Shown: positions 7,316-14,239 of the stretch, in pieces
Numbering within the stretch: the stretch's first letter is position 1
Layout of the letters: every line of letters starts with the position of its first letter
Source: JACRLW01 sp050181465
GTDB lineage: Bacteria > Planctomycetota > UBA1135 > UBA2386
Assembly: GCA_050181465.1 (NCBI GenBank)
Contig: JBFXDD010000044.1
Span: 1 to 34,737 of the forward strand
DNA length: 34,737 bases
Direction of reading: 5' to 3'
Notes under the pieces: generated by a model
Told to the model about the DNA's origin: nothing
Seen by the model: only the letters and a program-made list of their open reading frames with translations
The model's database searches: none
Translations under genes and position numbers: made by a program

Positions 7316-9955
7316 ATGCGGTCACTCGCGCTGCTGTCGGTCGCCGTCGTGTTCGCCCCCGCCGTGTGCACACAGGATCGAGCGGCTCAACAATGGGCTT
7401 CGGTTGTCGAGTGGGTCGGTTTCTGGGAAGCCTCGGAGACGAGGACCTACGACTATCGCAACAGCAGCAACGCCGCGTTGTGGTCGAGCTCGTCGCGGGA
7501 CGCGCAGACCTCGAGTCGATTCCGGCTGCGGCGCGCGACCGGAAGCGTGTCCGACGACCCCGCGGCGGGCCAGTTCGCTTGGGTCGGCACCGGCGACGAA
7601 CGCTGGTTGAGCCGCGAGTCGTCCGCCGAGTCGGGGGCTTCGGCACACGCTACGCAGACCGCCGGCGCCGGCCGCGTCGCGAGCTCGGCCGTCACCTTTC
7701 GGATCAATCTGAAGGACGGCCTCGCGACCTTCGGGCCGGGCGCGAACGACGGCTCGCCTACCGGCCGGACTTCCGGCTGGATCGGCGACGGCGACAATCG
7801 ACGCTCCGTCGATCGCACTTGGGGGCTGCTGCGCGCGGTGCCCACGCTCTACAAGGGCGAACAACGCGCGGGCTGGTGGGACTTTCGCGCGCCGCCGGGA
7901 GTCATCACCTTCGCCGACGACAAGACGACGCAGAAGACCGAGGGCGATGGCACCCACGGCTACGTCTACCGCGGCCGCGTCGTGCTCTGTCCGGTCTACG
8001 CCGACCTGGAGTGCGAAGTGACGATCGACGGCTACGCCGACTGGCTGCCGAAGGGATCGATCCAGGATCCGAAGAAGCCCGGTGCCGCCATCGTCGCGCG
8101 TGCCGTGCTCAAGTCGAAGCGGGGCCGGAGCGAGGACATCCCTGAGGTCGATCGCTTCCGCTTCGAGCTGCTCGACACCTCGCGCGAGCCGGGGGTGTGC
8201 CTGAACTGGCCGCTCGCGGCGAAGGACACGGACTTCGATCTGCGCCTCGCCGACTTCGCAAACGGCTCCGGTGGGACTGATCCGGAGGCGGTGAAGCGGT
8301 TCTTTCGAGAGTGGGACGCGATGTCGATGGGGAACCGGGACCTGGCCAACCTCCCTCCCGACATCCCGCAGTTCGCGTTTCCGGTGATCTCCGAGGAAGG
8401 GCAGCGTGGCGAGTTGGTCGACCCGCCGAAGGATCGCAACGGCCAGCCCCATGCCGATGCGGCGATCGAGTGTTTCGACTTCGGCGCCAAGTCGGAGCTG
8501 CGCGTGGTCTGCGTCCTGACGGACGGCCGCGAGATCATCGGCCTGATGAAGGGGGAGAGTGGCGAACAGGACATCGTGCGCCTGCCGCGCCGTCGGGGGC
8601 CGGACTGGGTGGCGGCGAAGTGGTGCGAGGACCATCACGCGACCGACCTCACCGCCAGCGACGACGACGAGAAGGTCGCCGGTCAGCCGATGAACGGCGA
8701 CGGCTTCACGCTCTACGAGGAATACCGCGGCTGGGTGGAGGCCGGCAAACACATCGACGGCGATCCCCAGAGGAAGGACTTCTTCGTCCTCAATCAGGTC
8801 GGCGTCGGCAACACGCACGGCAGCAATGGTGCAGACGGACGTGCCGGCGTGGCGCTCTTCGCGCGCGTCGCGAAGCTCCGCGTGCACGCGAAGATCACGG
8901 AGGCGGAGTTCGACTGGAGGGTGCGGGTGATGAATGCCAACCGCAAGGATGGGCCGCATCGCGTGAAGCAGCACGGCGTCTTCATCGTCGACATCCCCTG
9001 GAAGCCGGGCGACGTCACCGGCGGCAAGACCACCCTGCGCGATGACTCCTTTGCCGGGAGGCCGGCCACGACCCTGTCGATGGGCGTCCTCCGCCGTGGC
9101 GACCCCCATAGCGTCTTCACCGACGAGTGGAGCAAGTTCGCCAACCTGCCGAAGTCCGACGCCGACTCGGCGTACGACGTCGCCGTTGCGCACGAGTTGG
9201 CGCACTCGGTCGGGGCCCAGCACCACGGCGAGTTCGGGGACGGGAAGCTGAAACTGTACTTCCAGGGTGCGCACGACCCGACGAACCCCACCGGTCTGCC
9301 GCGCTTCGTGAAGACCCTGCCTCGGAGCGACTCCGACTATGCCGCGACGGAGTACGCCAGCCGCCCGAAGGTCTGGAGCGATTTCGACCGCGGCCCCACG
9401 ATCCACCTCTGTTGGGAGGACACGCGCGAGGACGTCGCGCAGATGCTGGGTCCTACCTTCGAGCGTGCGCTCGAACACAGCCGGAACAACCCGCGCATCG
9501 CCGAGTCCGCGAGAGCCTATGCCGAACAGCGCGCGACCCAGTTCGCCCGTTGGGGGAAGGACGTCCACTTCTGGGAGGAGTTGGCGCTGCACGAGTGGGC
9601 GACGGACGAGTCCACGCGGGCCGAATGGGCCGAGCACGGCCTCATTGCCTCCGGCGGGTTCGACCGACACATCTACTATGCGAGTCCCAACCGCCTGCAG
9701 TCCGGCGATGTCGGTTGCATCATGCGCTACTTCTTCGCCAATACTTATCCGTCGCTGCATCGCGCCAACACCTATTACCTGATCCGCCCCGGCAAGAACC
9801 CGATCGGCCACGATCTGTGTCGCAGTCGGGCAGGCACCGGTGGCAACCACAAGGACCACGAGCCGCAGCCGCGGTTTGGCGACTGCGCGCCGGGCCGGGG
9901 CAATTGCTTCGGTCAGATCTGCCCCAACGACGCGATCCCGGCACCCAAGTCATGA
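7316..9955 (+). CDS. Secreted zinc metallopeptidase (HExxHxxGxxH, metzincin-like)
   Basis: An 879-residue protein with a signal peptide (MRSLALLSVAVVFAPAVCTQ). The zinc site is HELAHSVGAQHH: His626, Glu627, His630 and His636 with Gly633, the extended metzincin motif. A candidate Met-turn, GCIMRYFF, puts Met803 downstream. MNGDGFTLYEEYRGW (about 458-472) is a calcium-binding-like DxDGD/EF-hand-type element often seen in large secreted bacterial proteins. The first 400 residues are beta-rich with no recognised family. The C-terminus is Cys-rich (DLCRSRAG, GDCAPGRGNCFGQICPN), suggesting disulfides. It overlaps the next gene by 4 bases (ATGA), so the peptidase and the discoidin-domain protein are made together. 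The metallopeptidase call follows from the motif; the substrate is unknown. The distance between zinc motif and Met-turn, about 165 residues, is long for a metzincin. Confidence 0.82.
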   Translation: MRSLALLSVAVVFAPAVCTQDRAAQQWASVVEWVGFWEASETRTYDYRNSSNAALWSSSSRDAQTSSRFRLRRATGSVSDDPAAGQFAWVGTGDERWLSRESSAESGASAHATQTAGAGRVASSAVTFRINLKDGLATFGPGANDGSPTGRTSGWIGDGDNRRSVDRTWGLLRAVPTLYKGEQRAGWWDFRAPPGVITFADDKTTQKTEGDGTHGYVYRGRVVLCPVYADLECEVTIDGYADWLPKGSIQDPKKPGAAIVARAVLKSKRGRSEDIPEVDRFRFELLDTSREPGVCLNWPLAAKDTDFDLRLADFANGSGGTDPEAVKRFFREWDAMSMGNRDLANLPPDIPQFAFPVISEEGQRGELVDPPKDRNGQPHADAAIECFDFGAKSELRVVCVLTDGREIIGLMKGESGEQDIVRLPRRRGPDWVAAKWCEDHHATDLTASDDDEKVAGQPMNGDGFTLYEEYRGWVEAGKHIDGDPQRKDFFVLNQVGVGNTHGSNGADGRAGVALFARVAKLRVHAKITEAEFDWRVRVMNANRKDGPHRVKQHGVFIVDIPWKPGDVTGGKTTLRDDSFAGRPATTLSMGVLRRGDPHSVFTDEWSKFANLPKSDADSAYDVAVAHELAHSVGAQHHGEFGDGKLKLYFQGAHDPTNPTGLPRFVKTLPRSDSDYAATEYASRPKVWSDFDRGPTIHLCWEDTREDVAQMLGPTFERALEHSRNNPRIAESARAYAEQRATQFARWGKDVHFWEELALHEWATDESTRAEWAEHGLIASGGFDRHIYYASPNRLQSGDVGCIMRYFFANTYPSLHRANTYYLIRPGKNPIGHDLCRSRAGTGGNHKDHEPQPRFGDCAPGRGNCFGQICPNDAIPAPKS

Positions 9956-11382
9956 GCGCGTACGCGTGGATTCTCTGTTCGGTCTTCGGCGGTGCGCTGG
10001 CCTTGGTCGCTGCCAACCACGATCCCCAGGTCTCGATCGCGCTGCGCGGCGTGGAGCGTGGTGAACTCGAGCAGGGCGAGCCGTGGCACGTGGTCGTTCG
10101 GCTGGAGGCGCCGGCCGACGCGACGGCGCCGCTCGAACTCGTGCCCGACGCGGGCAACGTGACCGCGTGCATCCATGTCGAGCTGCTGCGCGCGGGCGAC
10201 GGCACCGTTGCCGCCACCGCGCGCGCCGCCGACGCCGGCACGCTGCCGCGGGTGGTCCTCGATGAGGAGCGCATCGCAACGGGGCGCTGGTTCTTCTCGG
10301 CCGCGAGCATGGCGGCGGTCGCCCGCGGTGATTACCTCGTGCGTGCCCGCCTCGCGGTGCGCGGTCGCGCGGGCTGGGCGGGAGACGTCGAATCGGCGAC
10401 CGCCAAGGTGCGGATCGTGGCGCCCTCGACTGATCCCGCGCGCGTCTCCGTGCGCGCGCTCGCCCGTGCGCAGGACAGCCTGTTCGCGGGTTCCTTGGCT
10501 GACAGCGCTCGCCATCTCGATGCCGTGCTGTCCAAGGACCCGAATGACATCGAAGTGCTCGCCATGCGCGCCGCGTTGTCGGCGCGGGGCGGCAACCTGG
10601 TTGCGGCGCGGTTGCTCGTCGCTCGAGCCGTCGAACTGGCAGAGCGTGCGCGTCTCGATCATCCACCGTTCGAACTCCTCGACCTCGAGCAGCGCCTCCT
10701 CGCGGCGCCGCCATCGGCAGCGCCGCCGCCCGCGTGGACCAACCCGCCGGCAGCGGTGTTGGAGCGCCTCCCGCCCGCACCGGAGGAGAATGCACAATCG
10801 GTCACACCCGAAGTCCCGGTGCCGGAGACACCCGAGAAGCCGACACCCGCCGAAGCGCCGGGCACGCCGACCATCGGCGTCGTCGTTGCTGCCGCGGAGC
10901 TGGTCGAGGCCGACATCCTTGCCGACGCCGACGGTCAGTGGGTCGCGAGTGCGAAGGCGGGCTCCGAGTACGGCACGCCCGCCTACGGCGCCGTGCAGCT
11001 CGTCGGCTCGCCCGACGTGCCGGACGGCAACGACAACCCGAAGGCCTGGTGTCATCACAGCTCCGCGAAGGGCATGGAGTGGGTCGAGCTCACGTTCGCA
11101 ACCGCCGTGCGCGCGACGGCGGTGCGGGTGCGGCAGACCTACAATCCGGGTGCGATCGTGAAGGTCGAAGCCATCGACGCAGCCGGCGCGTCGCACGTCT
11201 GGTGGGAAGGCGTCGACCCGGCACGCCCACCCGGTGCACTCAACGCGGTCGCGTGGTTTGCCGTGCGCGTACCGAAGACCGACTACCTGGTCGCGCGCGT
11301 GAAGCTGACGCTCGACCTGGACGCGGTCGCGAGCTGGCAAGAGATCGACGCGGTGCAGCTCGTCGGGAGCGGTAAGGAGTGA
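9952..11382 (+). CDS. Signal-bearing protein with TPR-like middle and discoidin-like (F5/8 type C) C-terminus
   Basis: A 476-residue protein whose ATG overlaps the metallopeptidase stop. MSAYAWILCSVFGGALALVA is a signal peptide or membrane anchor. Residues about 25-160 look like an Ig-type beta domain. Residues about 165-235 (ALARAQDSLFAGSLADSA..., DPNDIEVLAMRAALSARGG) are helical and TPR-like. A Pro/Glu-rich linker (about 245-305) leads to a C-terminal domain with AWCHHSS..., WVELTF, VRVRQTYNPGAIVKVEAID and a final IDAVQLVG. This pattern is that of F5/8 type C discoidin-like carbohydrate-binding domains in planctomycete proteins. Translational coupling suggests it anchors, delivers or assists the upstream peptidase; that is inference. 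Confidence 0.75.
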   Translation: MSAYAWILCSVFGGALALVAANHDPQVSIALRGVERGELEQGEPWHVVVRLEAPADATAPLELVPDAGNVTACIHVELLRAGDGTVAATARAADAGTLPRVVLDEERIATGRWFFSAASMAAVARGDYLVRARLAVRGRAGWAGDVESATAKVRIVAPSTDPARVSVRALARAQDSLFAGSLADSARHLDAVLSKDPNDIEVLAMRAALSARGGNLVAARLLVARAVELAERARLDHPPFELLDLEQRLLAAPPSAAPPPAWTNPPAAVLERLPPAPEENAQSVTPEVPVPETPEKPTPAEAPGTPTIGVVVAAAELVEADILADADGQWVASAKAGSEYGTPAYGAVQLVGSPDVPDGNDNPKAWCHHSSAKGMEWVELTFATAVRATAVRVRQTYNPGAIVKVEAIDAAGASHVWWEGVDPARPPGALNAVAWFAVRVPKTDYLVARVKLTLDLDAVASWQEIDAVQLVGSGKE

Positions 11383-11389
11383 CCTTGCC

Positions 11390-11620
11390 CCCAAGTTTGG
11401 TCGCGCGGTGAATGAGAGTCCCGCGGTCGTTGGGGTGACTATGTGGCTGTGGTGGTGTTGCAGGTTCTCGAGAACGTGCTGGTTGAGGCACCCCTCGCGT
11501 AGCCGTCCGTTGAAGCGATCGGCGAAGCCGTTCTCGACCGGCTCTCACGGGCGGATGACGTGCAGTTCGACGCCGCGCTCGCCGCTCACCGGAGTGTTCA
11601 CCGCACTGGCCGGTGATAGC
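11390..11620 (-). pseudogene. Relic of an IS3-family transposase (rve domain)
   Basis: On the minus strand the translation reads GVELHVIRP, a stop, then EPVENGFADRFNGRLREGC and LNQHVLENLQ. This matches the end of the IS3-family OrfB integrase core (typical form GVxLxxIRPGKPxENxxxESFNGRLRDECLNxHW), including the position of the last catalytic Glu. There is an internal stop and no conserved sequence upstream, and the ends of the insertion sequence are not visible. It marks past insertion activity at the left border of the defence-gene debris. Confidence 0.7.
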
Positions 11621-11732
11621 CATCTGCACGGATCGATCCCCGTGAGCGCGTGGGAGGATCGGCCGGACTCCAAGATGGCGTGCGACAAGATCCCTGGCCG
11701 GCCCACGCAGCCTCGAATGGCACGTGAGCTCC

Positions 11733-11920
11733 GGGTTGCAACAACCTAGACTCTGGGTTGAGTCTTGTGCGATGCCGCGCAAGCGCCAAGCGCGCCGCCG
11801 CCCGATGTCGCCTTCTCCAACCTGGGACCGCCTATATCAAGTCGCTGAGTCCCAGACCGGCCTCTTCACACTGACGCAGGCCGAAGCCTGTCGCTATTCC
11901 TCCTAGCACCTGCAGAAGCA
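11733..11920 (+). pseudogene. abiEi: Truncated abiEi antitoxin gene with its leader
   Basis: This segment is a diverged duplicate of 13597-13785. It includes the promoter region (TTGCAACAACCTA), the start context and codons for MSPSPTWDRLYQVAESQTGL and FTLTQAEACRYSS, the winged-helix start of AbiEi. The reading frame begins at 11805 and ends at TAG 11904-11906, where the intact copy has CAG (Gln). Similarity then continues to CACCTGCAGAAGCA and stops at 11920, where the right end of the foldback repeat begins. Only the first third of the DNA-binding domain remains. The operator symmetry seen at 13608 has decayed here. Confidence 0.8.
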
Positions 11921-11977
11921 ACGCCGATGGGCGCGACTTGTGGCGATCGCAGTAGACGTTCACGAATCATCCGGGCT
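11921..11977. repeat. Right-end fragment of the foldback element
   Basis: 57 bases nearly identical to the right arm of the element at 34135-34316, including GCGCGACTTG, GGCGATCGCAGTAGACGTTC and CATCCGGGCT. The left arm is absent. The fragment is a precise junction: abiEi sequence stops at 11920 and the formylglycine-enzyme-like coding sequence starts at 11978. A deletion or transposition event that ended at the element terminus would explain this. Confidence 0.75.
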
Positions 11978-12429
11978 CGTGTTGCCAACCGAAGCGCAGT
12001 GGGAGTATGGCTGCCGCGGGACAACCAGCTCGCCGTATTGGTTCGAGTTCGCCGACATGAAGGACTTCGCGAACGTGGCAGGCGCCACTGCGAAACGCGT
12101 CGGTGTCCCGTGGACCTGCGAAGCCTGGTCTGACGGCCACATCGTGCACGCTCCGGTGGGAACGTTTGGAGCCAATCGATTCGGGCTACATCACGTGCAC
12201 GGCAACGTCTGGGAGTGGTGTCTCAATGGCAGCTCCTCCGGCCGTGCGCAGCCGGAAGGAGCGGTGTCGCGGGGCATGGACAGCACGGCGAGGAATCGTG
12301 GAGCTTCTGACGTTGGTCGCTGCAGAGGGCGTGCGCCACCACGCGCCCTGCCAGTGCGCACCTGCTGTTCATGCGTTCGCACCTCGGCTACGATTGGGCG
12401 CGTGCAAGATCGACCCGGTCGCAAGATGA
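11978..12429 (+). pseudogene. Truncated SUMF1/EgtB-type (formylglycine-generating-enzyme-like) gene
   Basis: The translation LPTEAQWEYGCRGTTSSPYW, then DGHIVHAPVGTFGANRFGLH and HVHGNVWEWC, is the conserved C-terminal half of the FGE/SUMF1 fold. The N-terminal half is missing and replaced by the foldback-repeat end, which supplies a fortuitous in-frame ATG at 11940. The usual RGGSW motif is damaged (SRGMDS). Near 12402 the frame shifts so that the expected ending (ATIG... then KIDPVAR, stop) resumes in the +1 frame. The original stop at 12427-12429 overlaps the ATG of the next gene. The family includes sulfatase-activating enzymes, but the paired Cys of true FGE are not visible, so an activator role cannot be claimed. 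Confidence 0.72.
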
Positions 12430-12614
12430 CTGCCCGAATCATCCGCCCCGGGCAGCAAGAGGAACCCGATCGCGACTGGCAATCCATGTCGATCGAGCAG
12501 CGCATCAACACCGTGTGGGAGTTGACCCAGCTCTGCTACGCTTGGAACCACGACGACCCCGGTGCACTCCGACTTCATCGATCTGTTGTCCACGTTCAAC
12601 GCCCACGGCGTTGA
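12426..12614 (+). CDS. Small 62-aa protein coupled to a nucleotidyltransferase
   Basis: Reads MTARIIRPGQQEEPDRDW, then SMSIEQRINTVWELTQLCYA, and ends in SVVHVQRPRR. The central W-E-L-T-x-x-C-Y-A-W stretch is helical and the tail is basic. The ATG overlaps the stop of the FGE-like relic (ATGA), and the 3' end overlaps the next gene by 53 bases in another frame. I do not have a firm family name. Position and size suggest a partner, perhaps an antitoxin or regulator, of the nucleotidyltransferase-like protein; that is inference. Confidence 0.6.
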   Translation: MTARIIRPGQQEEPDRDWQSMSIEQRINTVWELTQLCYAWNHDDPGALRLHRSVVHVQRPRR

Positions 12615-13008
12615 CTACCTCGTCGTCGGGGCGCACGCGCTCGCCGCTCACGGTCTGATCCGCGCGACCAAGGACTTGATTGTGTTCGTGCGGCCGGATG
12701 ACGACAACGCGCCGCGTGTCTTCCGTGCGTTGGCTGCATTTGGTGCGCCGCTTCAGGACCTGTCGGAGCAAGATCTGCAGACTCCCGGCCTCGTCTTCCA
12801 GATCGGCGTGCCGCCCGTGCGAATCGATGTGATCACCGCCATCGACGGTGTCGAATTCGAGGATGCCTGGCAGTCGCGGGTCACTGCGAAGCTCGGCGAT
12901 GTCGAGGTGCCGGTCCTGTCACGCCAACACTTGATCGCGAACAAGACCAAGGCGGGACGGAAGCAGGATCTCGCGGATGTCGAGTGGTTGGAGAAGAACG
13001 GCGGTTGA
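12562..13008 (+). CDS. Minimal nucleotidyltransferase-like protein (DUF6036 type)
   Basis: A 148-residue protein beginning at a GTG (MHSDFIDLLSTFNAHGVDYL) inside the preceding gene. VVGAHALAAHG is the glycine-rich nucleotide-binding turn of the pol-beta-like nucleotidyltransferase fold. The expected metal-binding D-x-D in RATKD(L)D(V)F reads KDLIVF, so the second acidic residue is Ile. The rest (VFQIGVPPVRIDVITAIDGV, LSRQHLIANKTKAGRKQDLA) fits the DUF6036 family to its end. Relatives are often toxin-antitoxin-like proteins that transfer nucleotides. With one catalytic Asp gone, this copy may be inactive or play a binding role. Confidence 0.75.
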   Translation: MHSDFIDLLSTFNAHGVDYLVVGAHALAAHGLIRATKDLIVFVRPDDDNAPRVFRALAAFGAPLQDLSEQDLQTPGLVFQIGVPPVRIDVITAIDGVEFEDAWQSRVTAKLGDVEVPVLSRQHLIANKTKAGRKQDLADVEWLEKNGG

Positions 13009-13597
13009 GCAGTCGCAGGGAAGAGGCCCTCATCGCCTGAACAGCCTGCGGTCCGCGGCAACGGTCTGGGCTTGCCTCCCGCCAAGCCATTGCGGCTTCG
13101 GGACGGATCGCCAATCACTACTTCGCGACGTACGCTGACCAGTTCCCGACCGTGCTCAGCCGGGAGCAGCGGCGGCGAGGGGCGCGCGCTTGGCTCCGAG
13201 CACTCCCTCAGCTTCCCCGGCAGCAAGATGAATGGTCGGAGCGAGAGGACTTGCTGCTTGAGCGGGTGGCGGCGAAGCCGCCGCGCGCGAAACGCCCGAA
13301 GCCCTCGCGCCGACTGCCTTCCGCCTCCGGCGGAAGGTGGTCGGAGCGAGAGGATTTGAACCTCCGACCCCCTGCACCCCATCGCGTCCAGGGCGTCATC
13401 CGGGTCGCTGCCGCAGGTCGTTGCTGCAGCCGGAGATGGCGTGTCTAGACGACGCTTGCGATGTCTCGTCAGGTCGCAAGTCGTCGCACCAGCTCTCGCG
13501 GGGTCGCACGTGTTTCGTGGTAGTCGTGCGACCGGATGAGACCAGGCGAGAGCCCACGCGACTCCGCCTCGAACTGTAAACAGCCCGCGAAGCCGTC
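13009..13597. other. Gene-free region holding tRNA-end-like repeats and the abiE leader block
   Basis: No credible gene. It contains a partial tRNA-3'-end-like copy at 13233-13254 and the full 45-base copy at 13338-13382. The leader block after it (to about 13570) recurs, diverged, at 6331-6583. The short open frames that cross the tRNA-like segment are artefacts of its translation. Confidence 0.5.
13338..13382 (-). repeat. 45-bp tRNA 3'-end-like segment
   Basis: Read on the minus strand it ends ...GGAGG TTCAAAT CCTCT CGCTCCG A CCA: a T-stem/loop, the 3' half of an acceptor stem, discriminator A and CCA. The same 45 bases occur without mismatch at 18970-19014. No matching 5' half (expected acceptor CGGAGCG) with D and anticodon arms lies upstream, so this is not a tRNA gene. 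Such copies are typical scars of elements that integrate into tRNA 3' ends; the parent tRNA gene must lie elsewhere. Confidence 0.65.
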
Positions 13598-13626
13598 TTG
13601 CAACAACCTAAACCTTGGGTTTAGTT
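13598..13626 (+). promoter_or_regulatory. abiE promoter with embedded operator-like palindrome
   Basis: TTGCAA at 13598-13603, a 17-base spacer and TTAGTT at 13621-13626 make a plausible promoter 41 bases before the abiEi start. The spacer and -10 carry CTAAACCTTGGGTTTAG (13608-13624), a perfect 7-bp inverted repeat around TTG. AbiEi antitoxins are known to repress their own operon by binding inverted repeats in the promoter, so this is a good operator candidate. Confidence 0.55.
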
Positions 13627-13666
13627 TTGTGCGACGCCGCGCAAGCGCCAACCGCGCCGCCGCCCG

Positions 13667-14239
13667 ATGCCACCTTCACCATCCTGGGACCGTCTGTACC
13701 AGACCGCCGACTCGCAGGCCGGCCTCTTCACCCTGACGCAGGCCGAAGCCTGTGGCTACTCCTCCCAGCACCTGCAGAAGCACCTCCGCGCCGGACGGAT
13801 CCGCCGGGTCCAGCGCGGCATCTACCGGCTCACCCAGTTCCCCGCGGGCGAGCACGAGGAACTCGTCGCGCTCTGGCTCTGGTCGGGCCAGGCCGGCGTG
13901 CTCTCACACGAGACCAGCCTGTTCCTCCACGACCTGTCCGACGCCCTTCCCAACAAGGTCCACATGACGGTGCCGACGGCATGGCGGACGCGACGCCTGC
14001 GCGTTCCAGAGGGACTCGTCCTCCACTACGGCGACCTGGTCGAGTCGGATCGGACCTGGGCCGAGGTGGTACCAGTGACCGCTGCGCGGCAAGCGATCAC
14101 CGAGTGCATCGTCGCGCATGTGGCCCCTGATCTCATCGAGCAGGCGATCCGCCAGGCAAGACAGCGCGGTCTGATCAGTGGCGAGGGCAGCAGGAGCCTC
14201 TCCAAGCAACTTCGCAGAACGCGGGGCACACGGTCGTGA
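13667..14239 (+). CDS. abiEi: AbiEi-type antitoxin and transcriptional repressor (type IV TA)
   Basis: A 190-residue protein, the size of short AbiEi proteins. Residues about 8-50 (LYQTADSQAGLFTLTQAEAC to GIYRLTQFP) form the N-terminal winged-helix antitoxin/repressor domain. The rest (LWLWSGQAGVLSHETSLFLH, HMTVPTAWRTRRLRVPEGLV, VTAARQAITECIV, LIEQAIRQARQRGLIS) is the AbiEi C-terminal antitoxin domain. Its TGA overlaps the GTG of abiEii (GTGA). In type IV abortive-infection TA systems AbiEi represses the operon and counteracts AbiEii without needing a direct complex. This gene looks intact while its toxin partner is frameshifted. A truncated duplicate lies at 11733. Confidence 0.85.
   Translation: MPPSPSWDRLYQTADSQAGLFTLTQAEACGYSSQHLQKHLRAGRIRRVQRGIYRLTQFPAGEHEELVALWLWSGQAGVLSHETSLFLHDLSDALPNKVHMTVPTAWRTRRLRVPEGLVLHYGDLVESDRTWAEVVPVTAARQAITECIVAHVAPDLIEQAIRQARQRGLISGEGSRSLSKQLRRTRGTRS

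Noticed and set aside
7322..9859. An 845-codon open frame on the minus strand opposite the metallopeptidase gene.
   Set aside because: It is a GC-skew shadow of the sense gene: no signal peptide or domain, composition rich in Arg/Val/Ala, and the opposite strand has clear catalytic motifs.
11940..12614. A single 224-aa gene joining the FGE-like relic and the 62-aa protein.
   Set aside because: The frame is continuous by chance: its start lies in the repeat end, the FGE-like C-terminus finishes in another frame at 12429, and the 62-aa protein has its own ATG at 12426.
13156..13448. Small open frames on both strands crossing the tRNA-like repeat (products such as GFEPPTP or GVGGSNPLAPT).
   Set aside because: These are well-known translation artefacts of tRNA 3' ends, not genes.
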